A stretch of 64,000 bases of DNA from Lecanicillium sp. G3 (Eukaryota > Ascomycota > Sordariomycetes > Hypocreales > Cordycipitaceae): the NCBI GenBank assembly GCA_037575805.1, contig JAZHPD010000017.1, positions 186,001 to 250,000 of the forward strand, read 5' to 3'. The notes beneath the pieces are model-generated. The model searched no databases. It worked only from the letters and a program-made list of their open reading frames with translations, and had not been told where the DNA came from. Shown here in pieces: positions 1 through 9,520 of the stretch. Both the position numbers and the translations under genes were made by a program. Position 1 is the stretch's first letter. Each line of letters begins with the position of its first letter.

Positions 1-987
1 CCCACGAGCGCAGTCCGCGATCCTGGCCGGCCAAGGCTCTGTTCAATCTTTTCAAGTATATCTGCTCGTTCCACATAGTCGCTGTCGCGACCAAATGGGA
101 TCAAGATCGAGGGATTCGGTGACGTTTCCAGTCGCTCTGGTCTTGTTGTCAGTACGAAAAGCATGGGGCCAGTGCGTCATCAGGGCTTACCAGGGGCGTA
201 ATACTGGTGAAATTCGGCGACAGCGATGGAATCGATTGATTGGCCTAGGTGACAATTTCGCAGGTCAGCGCGTTAATATAAACAAGGAGACAACAAGATT
301 GTATCAACTACTTGTATACAGCTATGGCTTGGGAGAAATAGGCTCAGAGGGCGTACCGATATGATTGGTGCCAATGTATTGATTTCCCAGAATATTATTT
401 TGATTGCCTGTACTGTTATTGTTATACTGGCTTCCGAGTCCAGTATTGACGTTCTGGGCGCAGCTGCCATAGTGTGCAAATGATGGTGCGTTGTCGAACC
501 CGTCAGGCAAGGATCGTTCCAGCTCCTTGACTTCTTCAATTGCCTCTGTTAAGTTCGCTTGTCCTCTTGATGATATGGCCTCAGGAAAATTTGCCGTCAG
601 GAGTTGCAAATTATCAAGAATGTCTTTCATCAGCACCTCTACCCGTCCGCCTTTGCCAATAGTTCGCGCAGCTTTAAAATATCTTTCAATCCTCGAATCA
701 CCCTCTGTTGGAATGACCTTCTCAAACAATTGCTGAAGCAGGGCCGTTTTCTCCTTACAATCTTCTACGACAGGTGTTAAAGTCGCAGCGATGGCGTTGT
801 CCCCTTTGGCTTCAACATATCTCTCTGTATCTTCAAGAAGCTTCGAGACTAGAGGAAGTTTTGTCGCCACCGTCTTAAAGTTGGGTGGTAACCCCGCCTC
901 GTCTTTGGCGGCATTGTACACTTTGATCGTGGCATCTATGATCGAAATCACAGCAGAAATAATACCGAGAACTTCCGCTCCAGACAT
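1..987 (-). CDS. NLR-type STAND protein, SesA N-domain then NB-ARC (3' part off the window)
   Basis: Spliced model: exon 1 987-357, intron 356-245 (GTACGC...CTAG), exon 2 244-191, intron 190-137 (GTAAGC...CCAG), exon 3 136 to the window edge. Phases agree at both junctions (phase 1 each). Residues 1 to about 165 are a helical SesA-type N-terminal domain of fungal NACHT/NB-ARC proteins (start MSGAEVLGIISAVISIIDA). Residues 173-206 are an N/G/Q-rich linker. Exon 3 carries the segment that normally leads into NB-ARC (IPFGRDSDYVERADILEKIE, then SRTALVG); the P-loop itself lies beyond base 1. Such proteins act in non-self recognition and regulated cell death in fungi. If the first intron is not removed, translation stops at 322-324 and gives a 221-residue SesA-only protein, so a stand-alone effector reading is the alternative. 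Confidence 0.72.
370..471 (-). other. N/G/Q-rich pseudo-repeat linker, amyloid-motif-like
   Basis: Residues 173-206 of the NLR. The segment contains NVNTG and then SQYNNNSTGNQNNILGNQY, an imperfect repeat of the form G-x-Q-x-N-N-x-T-G. It resembles the prion-like signalling motifs (HET-s and sigma type) that link fungal NLRs to their effectors, and also the G/N linkers often found between SesA and NB-ARC. The resemblance is by eye only. Confidence 0.45.
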
Positions 988-2132
988 TTCTTTGGCTTAA
1001 TGACTAAGACACTAAATCAGCCACAACCTCGTGCAACGTATGTACTTTACTTACAAGTATAGATGTATTCTTGAAAGAGCCAATCTCCAACATATAAATA
1101 GTGACTAGGTAAAACAGTAAAAAGGAGGCGAAGGATGAAGTGGAGGGTGAGCCAGGCCTAAGTAGCTAGCAAGAAATCATCTTTTCAATGTGGCTGAGCG
1201 CTCTGCTTGCCTCGGATGCTACGTGGACGAATGGACGTCCTCATATCCGCGCCTGCACCATCAGCCTGCATACAGCCTTGTCCACCCAACCAGCTGGCTG
1301 ATTGTATACAATTGAACGGGACCTTGGCAATGGCTGTCGCTCGCTATGACTGGTGCGGAGCGACCAATCACAATTTCATAACCATTCATAACCACATCGA
1401 GAATTCTCGAGGCAGGCTTCATGTTGATTTTCACAAGTCGGTGATTCAAATTGATAGCTGGGAATCCAATGTTTAATCCATCTTGCGTCTGCCTGCCATC
1501 CCAGGCGTTCCAGGCTCCACTATGTATTCATTTCGGCATTTGCATGGCTTTTAACATGAAAAATATTATAAATTGATGTCAACCAATGTATAACTTGGTC
1601 TTATGTCCTCTGGTCTATATAAAGGGACACCTGATCCGCCTTGATCTGTAATAAGCTGTAGGATAGGATGTCTATAAGTAGACGCGACACACGGATTACA
1701 CATTTGACGGCATGGTGACCGGGGAACGGGATGGCAGGGCAGTGGCTCGTGTAGATCCGCCCGACGCGGGGCGAAACCGAAACCGAGGAAAGCCGGTTGG
1801 TGGGGTTGAGGCGGGATATTTGGGCAAGACGACTTTTTAGCTTCCAGGCAGCAGAATTGGCGATATCTGTCTGCCTAAAAGAAGACAACGACAAATAGGC
1901 CAAGTCAGTATAGCAATCTGGGGTTACGTTCTTTTTGCAACAAAACACGACACCGCTCCCACTTGTTGAGAAGAAGAAGAAGAAAGAAAAGAGGGCTTAA
2001 GGGGACGGAGACAATCAACGACAAAGACGTTGTAGTATCCATCCCGCCGCATACAAAAACACACACACACATCAAACGGGCATATATATACACACAAGCA
2101 CAAAGGCCAGGGTCAACAAAAAAAGCAAAGCA
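988..2132. promoter_or_regulatory. Divergent intergenic region between NLR and Nudix genes
   Basis: 1.1 kb between two genes transcribed away from each other. No convincing coding frame. A CCAAT (about 1583) and a TATATAAAG (1615-1623) sit about 30 bp apart on the plus strand, about 510 bp before the Nudix start codon, and could be a core promoter with a long leader. A short CA repeat lies at about 2057-2072. Confidence 0.4.
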
Positions 2133-2879
2133 ATGACGCCCTCGCCCTCATTCACGCACGACCCCTCCCTCAGCGGTCTCAACGTCTCCCGCGCCGAGTA
2201 CCTCGCCTCCAACCCGCACATTGCGCGGCTCATGGCCGCCGCCATGATCTTCCGCCCTCCTCCTCCTCCTCCTCCGTGCCCCTCGTCTGCGTCCTCGCCG
2301 CCAACCTCGCCGCCAACCTCGCCGACAGCCGCGCCGCAGACGCTGCTCCTCCGCCGCGCCGCCTCAGACTCGTACCCGCTCAAGTGGGAGATCCCCGGCG
2401 GTTCCGTCGACGCCTCCGACCGAACCGTCCTCGCCGCCGTGTGCCGCGAGGTCTTCGAGGAGACCGGCCTCACCGCCGCGCGCCTCCGCGGCCCGCCCAT
2501 CCTCCTCGCGCCGGAGGACGCCTGCCCGCTGACCGGCCCCGTCCGCGCGGGGCTGGGCATCGCGCCGGAGGACGAGGGGGTCGGGGCGAACGCGGACGGG
2601 CTGGTGGTGACGTTTCGCGAGACGGGCCGCGTGTGGGGCAAGGCGACCGTCGTCGCCGACGTGGAGCGCGGCGCGGGGGCGGACGGCGACGACGACGACG
2701 ACGCCGTCGTCGTGCTGAGGGACGAGGAGCACGCCGAGTGGGCGTGGGTGACGGAGGAGGATGTCCGGAGGGGGAGGGACGCGGGGGGTAGGGCGCTGGA
2801 TTTTGTGAGCGACGGGGTGAGGAGGTCGATTCTGGATGGGTTTCGGGTGTATGCTGAGTGTGAGAGACGGGGAGAATAG
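2133..2879 (+). CDS. Nudix hydrolase
   Basis: 248 residues, single exon. A proline-rich stretch (residues 41-66) is followed by the Nudix fold. The Nudix box is at residues 89-113 (GGSVDASD...CREVFEETGL), with the metal-binding RE at 105-106 and EE at 109-110. The upstream glutamate of the classical GX5E part is not at its usual spacing. WEIPGG just before the box is typical. Family members hydrolyse a nucleoside diphosphate linked to another group; the substrate cannot be read from sequence. An acidic loop (GDDDDDD, about residue 190) is lineage-specific. The start is the first ATG after an A-rich leader. It converges on the GPHR gene, 270 bp away. The box is unlike that of the second Nudix gene at 46465, so the two are not recent duplicates. 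Confidence 0.85.
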   Translation: MTPSPSFTHDPSLSGLNVSRAEYLASNPHIARLMAAAMIFRPPPPPPPCPSSASSPPTSPPTSPTAAPQTLLLRRAASDSYPLKWEIPGGSVDASDRTVLAAVCREVFEETGLTAARLRGPPILLAPEDACPLTGPVRAGLGIAPEDEGVGANADGLVVTFRETGRVWGKATVVADVERGAGADGDDDDDAVVVLRDEEHAEWAWVTEEDVRRGRDAGGRALDFVSDGVRRSILDGFRVYAECERRGE

Positions 2880-3149
2880 GTCATGGGGGTAGGAGGGGTG
2901 GCAGAATTAAGAAGATGGCTGCGTATCGGGCTTTTTGTCTTGTCATGATTCACGGAGTGGTGGAGGAGACAAAAGAAGTAGAAAAGTTATTGTATATCCT
3001 GTCATCAGTATATAACCCATCGAGCTAGTATCGACGAAGCAGTCTCGTATATCACAAAGAAAACAACATATAAAAAAAAGAGTTAAATAAAAAAAAAGTC
3101 CAACGAAAAACGCCGCATATGCAAATATCCCACATCAATGTCACAACCT

Positions 3150-4832
3150 TTACATCCTCTTCGCCCCCATCATCTCCTCACCACCGTAATCATCCCAATC
3201 ATCCTCTCTCCCACCGCTCATCCTCCTCCCGAGCCAGAGACCCAGCCCCGTCGCCGCCGCACCGGTAAGGAACCAGCCCTCAAACCAACCGTCCACAAAC
3301 ACTGGGCTCAGCGCGCCTTTCAGCACACCACCGACCGCAGACCTCGCTTCGAGGGGTAGCTGGCTGCGCATCAGCAGGCTCGCAGAAATCATGTACGTGG
3401 CCGCGACCTGCCCAACCACCAGAGCGAGATTCGCCTGCGCATGGCGCAGCAGACCCGGCGTCCACTTGGCAAACAGGTGAAAGGTCTGGAGAGCGCTGTT
3501 GGCGGACGCGAGGAGGATCACGCCGGAGAGCGCGAAGCTGATGATGCGCGCCCAGGCGTTCTGGTCGAGCTTGGGGTCCCAGTGCAGCGCGAGGAGGCCG
3601 AGGAAGCGGTTGATCGGGTCGCTGCTGGCGAAGCTGGCCGAGGGCGCGGTGGAGCGGCGGTACGTGGCGATGGCGGTGGCGCCGACGCGGTACACGCAGT
3701 AAAAGGCAAAGAGGTACGAGGGGACGAGGCACAGGCGGCCGACGAAGGTGGAGGCGCGCGACTCGGTGGCGCGGCGGGCGCGCAGCAGCGCCAGGCTGCT
3801 CGACATGTTGGCCTCCATGGCCTCGAGGCCTGCGATTTCGAGGCGCAGGCCGCGCATCTCGGTCTCCTCGGCGGTGACGGTGGTGCGGATGGAGCCAATC
3901 ATCTTGCCGACGAGGCCCGTGGCTTTCCTCTGCTCCGCGTAGCGCGGGTCGGCGACGCGGCGCTCGAGGGCCTGGAGACGGTGGCGCTTGGCGATGAGAA
4001 CCTCGGAGGCGGTGTCGAGGCCGGCGGCCTTGCGGTTGATGGTGGCCTCAGTGACGGGGCGGCGGCGGCGGTCGGCGAGCGCGGTGACGGTGTGCCAGGG
4101 CGTGGAGACGGAGGCGAAGCCCGCAAGCAGGCCCATGAGCGAGATGCCGACGACGCCGATGCGCTCGAGGCACCCGCGCGTCAGCGCCTGCAGGAGCTCC
4201 TCGTCGGGCAGGCCGCCGCTCTTCCTGGCCTGCGCCGCCTCCTCGGCCGCCGACGAAGGGACAGCCTTGCCGAGCTTCCAGAACGCAAAGAGCCAGCAGG
4301 CGAAGAGCACCGCCTGCATGAACCACGCGAACCCGGGGCCCCTCCTCGTCGCGCCCGTCCGCAGGCTCCACCCCGCGCCGTTGACGAGCGACTTGCACTC
4401 GAGCCAGGGCACCAGGCCGACCAGCAGGAACAGCAGCGCGGGGACGGTAACCCGGAGCGCGAGCCCGCGGCCGGCACGCCCGCCCACTTCGATAATCTCC
4501 GCGAGGATGAGCGCGCCCAGCGTCGCCGCAAGACCGATCGTCACGCCAAACGTCCAGGCGACGACGCGGCGGCGCAGCGACTTTGCGCCGTGCTCGGCGT
4601 GGGCCTGGCGCAGGGCGGCGGGCGCGTGGGAGGGCAGGAGGTGGTCCTCGCCGTCGCGGGCGTCGTCGCGAGCAGCGCGGGAGAGGTAGGGGTAGCCGCG
4701 GCGGACGGCGGTGAGGGTCGCGACGAAAAAGATGGCGGCAAAGGGCGACGCGGAGGCGGCGGAGGCGAGGGTGACGGGGGAGGCGGAGGGGGGAAGGCAG
4801 GCGTCGTCGCCGCAGCCAGTGAATGGCCACAT
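3150..4832 (-). CDS. Golgi pH regulator / ABA-GPCR family membrane protein
   Basis: 560 residues, single exon, polytopic. Hydrophobic segments are at about residues 30-42, 92-113, 125-142, 170-187 and 224-245, with four more in the C-terminal half. The family hallmark is at residues 220-245 (GCLERIGVVGISLMGLLAGF), just before a hydrophilic, partly coiled-coil loop rich in Arg/Glu. The C-terminal half matches the ABA_GPCR domain. Animal GPHR is a Golgi anion channel needed for acidification, and plant GTG1/2 are homologues; the fungal role is little known. The C-terminus is acidic and then ends in KRM. The start ATG gives MWPFTG, placing a short lumenal or extracellular tail before the first membrane segment. 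Confidence 0.85.
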   Translation of the reverse strand: MWPFTGCGDDACLPPSASPVTLASAASASPFAAIFFVATLTAVRRGYPYLSRAARDDARDGEDHLLPSHAPAALRQAHAEHGAKSLRRRVVAWTFGVTIGLAATLGALILAEIIEVGGRAGRGLALRVTVPALLFLLVGLVPWLECKSLVNGAGWSLRTGATRRGPGFAWFMQAVLFACWLFAFWKLGKAVPSSAAEEAAQARKSGGLPDEELLQALTRGCLERIGVVGISLMGLLAGFASVSTPWHTVTALADRRRRPVTEATINRKAAGLDTASEVLIAKRHRLQALERRVADPRYAEQRKATGLVGKMIGSIRTTVTAEETEMRGLRLEIAGLEAMEANMSSSLALLRARRATESRASTFVGRLCLVPSYLFAFYCVYRVGATAIATYRRSTAPSASFASSDPINRFLGLLALHWDPKLDQNAWARIISFALSGVILLASANSALQTFHLFAKWTPGLLRHAQANLALVVGQVAATYMISASLLMRSQLPLEARSAVGGVLKGALSPVFVDGWFEGWFLTGAAATGLGLWLGRRMSGGREDDWDDYGGEEMMGAKRM

Positions 4833-6810
4833 GACGCTATTCGTATTGATGTATGTGTATGGTTACAAAGGTTGTATTCTTGTTCTGTTGTAGTTTGGCT
4901 TCGTCTCGTTTGTCCGAGGTGGTTGGTGGTAGCTGTCGAGATGTTTGCTCGCCGTCGCACGAAAAAGAGCTGACGCAGCTCGTTTGCGCACTTTTGCTAT
5001 CTGCAGTGTCGTTTGCAGGCCAAAAGTAAAAATTAAAGAGTTTCAAGTCGTTGTTTTGTTTCTAAATAGACCCGTCGCCGACGAAATCGTATGATGTAAG
5101 CACTCTCAGAGTTTAAAAGCCGAAAAAAGTCGAAAGCCGAGAAAAAGAGAATCGAAGAGGGATGAAGCGCAATGTATAACGAATGGAATCAAGACTGTGA
5201 AGAAAAAAAAAAGAGATGGAGAAGAAAAAAGAGAAGACAGCTGATGGCTGAATGACGGAAGCGGAGGAATGGGGGGAAAAGACGGCGGGCGGCGGGGAGA
5301 ATTGCGGGCGGAGGCTAGAAAGTGCCCAAGTTGGTACCATGGAAGGTACCTAGCAAACAAGCTAAATGGGTGGGTTAGTGGTAGAGCGTGACGAGGCTGT
5401 GGCTAATTAAAGAGCGGCGCTGAAGAGGTACTTCTTTACCTTGCGACATATCTCTTCAATACAATAAGAAAAAAACAACGAAAAATTAAAAATTTCAACA
5501 CGGCAGAGAAGGAATATGCATCTATTTCCTATAATAACATCACGACATTTCTCCTCTTTTCGGTCCCATCCCCCCTCTCCTGGAGCTGCAAACGGGTGTG
5601 TTCCCCAAAAGTTTGGCCCTGAACTAGTCCCCTATAGAGCCAAGAGTCAGCACACCAAGTAAGTACCTTGTACCTTGTACCTTGTACCTTTGTACCTTTG
5701 TACCCTTTCTCTGCGCAGATCACTCTACCTTCATCAATACAGGAGAGCAAAATATCTACAACTCCTTCTTCTTCTCCATCGCCCTCTCCATCAACCTCAT
5801 CACCCGCTAGCCAAACCGCTAGCCATCCCCGGTCATCTAAACTAACGGAACAACAACAAGTGTCTCGCCGCCTGGACAGGGGCGGGCGGGATAAAAAGCC
5901 AGCAGCGCCCTGCACGGTAAGCAAAAAAGCATCCGGCCAACATCTTCCCTCCCTGCTGTGAACGAGCTGCCGAAGCGAAGGAGATGAGATTGCACTCGAT
6001 TCAGTACCACGGTAAATGACAGCCGCTCTGGTGTATCTGGCGCCACGTAGTAGTCATGCCTCAGTCGCAGGGTCGTTTATAAAACTTTCTTCTCTCTCTT
6101 CCCTTCCTCCCTTGGCACGCAATCCACCACCACATCGTGCCATTATGCGACTCATTCTTCACCACTCTCGTTCCCTTTTCCACATTCCAAACTTCTCTCC
6201 CAAAAGAAGAGCGTCACATTTTACTACTTTATGCTGATTTACACTTTTTGTCATTTCTCTTCATGTGACGCCAATCACGCCCTGTGCGTACATGACTCCT
6301 GCGTCGATTCCAGTAAAATACTTGCATGCACTACATCTCTGGTATGAACATCAAACAAAAAAATAATAAATAAATAAATAAAAGTCTCGCGACTCGCTGT
6401 GCTAAAAATACATCTTATTCCGCTACTCTCAAAGGACGCATCTCGCTAGATTCCGTGCTGCCTCGGCCTTGTTCCGCATGCCTCTTGCAGCGGCATTTCC
6501 CCTCTCGCATTACGACCTCCGTGGCCGGGCGGCGTCTTTACGACATTCTCGCCCTTTTTTCCCAACTGTAGGTCCTCTGGCTGTGGAATGGCCTCGCTGG
6601 ATATCATTGCTGCATATCGCTGGACATCATTTGCTGGAAACCGCTGGATATTGCTGACCGGCAGTTGATGCCCTCGGCCGTAATCCCGCGTCTCGTGACC
6701 GTCCACGCAGAGCCAGGCGCCGGTGTGCCGCCGCTCCGCATCTGCTAGCGGCCGCGGCGTAATTTCATGTTTCGCTGTGTTGTCTTTTGTTCTCGGCCAG
6801 CTTTTCCCCT
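4833..6810. other. Intergenic region, GPHR promoter and USP 3' region
   Basis: About 2 kb with no supported gene. It must hold the promoter and leader of the GPHR gene and the 3' end of the stress-protein transcript. It contains a heptanucleotide repeat (5664-5704), A-rich runs (5199-5233) and an AT-rich run near 6356-6382. Short open frames here have no coding character. Confidence 0.6.
5664..5704. repeat. Tandem TACCTTG minisatellite
   Basis: About six copies of the 7-8 nt unit TACCTTG/TACCTTTG in a row. The array contains repeated potential GTAC sites but no evident function. Confidence 0.85.
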
Positions 6811-9520
6811 TCATGGCGTCGCCTTATCTGCCGAGGCTTCTTCCTCATCGTCCTCGACGTCAACACCCTGGCGGAGAGCCTGCGCCTCGCCAACTTCCAT
6901 CTTGTGTAGTTGCTCGGCCTTTTGTTGCTGGTCGAGCGCCTGCGTTCCAGAAACGACCTCGAACTCGCCATCCTCTTCCTCTTCTTCATCTTCGCTGTTC
7001 ATGGCGCTGCTCGGCGAAACGTCACCCATGCTGGGGCTCGTCGGCGACCCCTCGCTTGCCCTCGACACCGAGGGGCCGGGAGACCGCGCGCGCAGGTAGT
7101 CGTTGGGGTTGATGGGCTTGATGGTCGGGTCAAACTTGGCCGGGAGACCAAGCACCTTGGCTACCTGGTGCGCCTCCTCGTCCGGCGAGATTTGCATCTC
7201 CAGCTCATATGTGCTGCTCGTCTCGCTGTCGGCCTCGTGCTTCCCCAGCGTCGCCGAGAGCATGCTCAGGTATGTCTGTCGGCTCGAGTCGTTGGCGCGC
7301 TTCACCTTTTTCTTGATGCGCTTCTCCGTCGGCCGGACCACGACGACGGGCACCGGCGAGTATTGCAGACAATATTTGGAAAACGAGTTGCGGTTGTTGA
7401 CGAGGCCCTGGATGCCGCCGAGAGAGCGGCCCTTGGTGCCGACGATGAGCATCGCTGGTTGGTACATTTGGATCTGCAGCAGTTGGTGTTAGTCGTAAGA
7501 ACCCGTAGCCAGAGACATGTGCACTTACCAGCTTCTGAAAGGTGGCATGCAGCTTGCCGACGGCATATTCCAGCACGATGCTAACGGCCCGGTTGGCGCC
7601 ATTCTTGGCCAGGATGTCCTGCATGACGTGCTGGGCGTCCTCCTGGTACTGCTTGTCGTTCATGCGGACCTCCTTCTCGAGCACGCGCACGCAGACAATC
7701 TCGTCGCCGTCGTCGACCAGCTCGTCCAGCAGCCACTGGATGGCATAGTCCGAGTACGAGTTCTCGTCGACGCCGACCATGAAGATGCGCGACCGCCGCC
7801 GGGCCTGGTAACCCTTGTGCCGAACGTTGAGCGTTAGCGACGTGGTGTTGTGCTTGGTGGCCTCGCCGTTGGGGACATTGTCGAAGCCGACGTGGTGCTG
7901 GAACCTGTCACGAGGTGCCGTGGTTAGCGTTGTCATTGCGCGGGTGTCGCAAGATGTGTATGTGCGATGCGGTGCTGTCGCTGTTGGTCGTTTTGGTACC
8001 GGGAGAAAAGACAAATATCGGCAGAAAAAGAGGTTGCGTGAGGAGGTGATGAATGATGACGGAAGCAGGTGGAAAGCAGGTGGAAAGCAGGTGGGCGCAA
8101 CCAAAAGGCAAAATGGAGCGAACGCTTGACCTGGTGATGTGGCTCCCGGGCGCAGGAGGCGAAGCAGCGGGGTAACTGGGTAACTTTTGGGGGGGAGAGG
8201 GGCTGCTCTGGGGCCATTTGCGTACGCTATTAGGTACTATTTCCTTAGCAGGCTCTGGGCTCAGTGCCGACCGTACCAGCACCACTTGGCGACAGGGTTA
8301 GAGGGGGCTGAATATTTGGGCATGCAAGGAAATTGCCGACAAAAACGTGCAGTGAAGTAAATCGAGCGAGTTGAATTGCAGCATCGCAGGTTGTCCATGT
8401 CCAGTGTTGGTGTCATGGAATGATCTGGCAGCACTTTGCTGCCTCAGGTGTGTGTGCCAAACACCTGCCAGTGCCAGTGCAAGTGCAAGTACAAGCATCG
8501 TCGACTGTCATTCTCTTCTGCACCAAAGCACGCCACGCTTCAGGCAAATCGAACTCTGCTATCCCCTCTCTGCTCTGGCTGTCGGATGCCTCCAGGCTGC
8601 GGCTATCGTCTGGGTCTCCGCCGCCCAGCACCATTCAGAGCCCCGACTGACTCTGCGCTCCACGATCTCCACCCTTACCCGACACTCTATTTTACGCTGC
8701 ATGGGCACGAGATGCGAGATGTGAGATGCGAGATGCGAGATGTGAAGCAGGTTCGACGCGGGAAGGCAACTTTGCCATGCACAAATTTGATTGATGCTGC
8801 ACTCGGCCGAGCAAAAAGACAGCGCTGTCTCAGCCTTCTGAAACGTGCCGATCGACGTGCCGAACTTCCGGGACTCGTCAACACGCTTGTGAAGAAGCCT
8901 GCTTTTGCAAATGAGACTGAGACAAGGGCATAAATTGCGGGGAGCAGGCAGAACAGAACAGGAGGAGGAAAAAGAAAAGGGGACAGACAGCCTGTTCTGG
9001 TAGGTCCTTGTGCGACTCTGGAATCAACAAGCAGGAAACATGGGACTAACCTTTCGGGAGGCGGACTGCTGGCCCGGATGCGCATCGCGTGTTCCTGCAG
9101 CTCCAGCCCGTGCAGCGACCCCGAGTATCGCGGCCTCCGCGACGACACCGACGACGTCGACAACTTCCTCCCCAGCGTGACGCTCCCGCTCCCGTTTCCG
9201 TAGTCGGTGCCGCTCGAGCTGCGGCGCGTCGGCAGGTCCTCCTGGAACGAAATGGTCGATTCGCGGCGGTTGCCCGTGGCGTAGAATGGTTCTTCTTGGG
9301 GTGGTGTCGGCTGTTGCGCCGGCTCTTGTTCCTGAATGCAGGCCAGCTCGGATTTCAGCGGCGCGCCGGCAAAGTAGTCGGGGAGGGCGCGGGTCCTGGG
9401 CGACATGTCGGGCCCCGGGCTGCGAATGTCCTGCGGCGTCACCATCTTGAGCATCTTGGCGGGCTGCCGCTGGGCAGGGAACGACTGGTAGGTGACTGTT
9501 GTTGTGAATGTATCCGACAT
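6811..9520 (-). CDS. Universal stress protein (UspA-type) with long N- and C-terminal extensions
   Basis: Spliced model: exon 1 9520-9051, intron 9050-7905 (GTTAGT...ACAG, 1146 nt), exon 2 7904-7529, intron 7528-7474 (GTAAGT...GCAG, branch GACTAAC), exon 3 7473-6811; 502 residues. Residues 1 to about 185 are low-complexity and Ser/Pro/Arg-rich. The phrase RFQHHVGFDNVP, which leads into the Usp fold in filamentous fungi, is split by the long intron and is restored exactly by splicing. The Usp core (about 200-325) starts FMVGVDENSYSDYAIQWLLD and has the nucleotide-site stretch GTKGRSLGGIQG. The C-terminus is acidic (EDEEEEED). The cytosolic role in stress response is inferred from the family. 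The 1.1 kb intron is unusually long for this genome. Confidence 0.85.
7905..9050 (-). other. Long first intron of the USP gene
   Basis: 1146 nt between exons 1 and 2 of the stress-protein gene. Open frames inside show no family resemblance. It holds a microrepeat (8708-8746) and a duplicated GTGGAAAGCAG at about 8069-8092. An alternative promoter or alternative first exon could lie here. Confidence 0.55.
8708..8746. repeat. Tandem GAGATGC/GAGATGT microrepeat
   Basis: About five consecutive 7-nt units, GAGATGC or GAGATGT, inside the USP first intron. Confidence 0.8.

Noticed and set aside
3441..4973. 510-codon plus-strand open frame opposite the GPHR gene
   Set aside because: It is the antisense shadow of a GC-rich gene; composition is Arg/Gly/Ala/Glu-only with no domain, while the minus strand gives a clear membrane family.
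5529..5961. Overlapping frames on both strands near 5.5-6.0 kb
   Set aside because: They run through a minisatellite and low-complexity DNA, with no recognisable protein on either strand.
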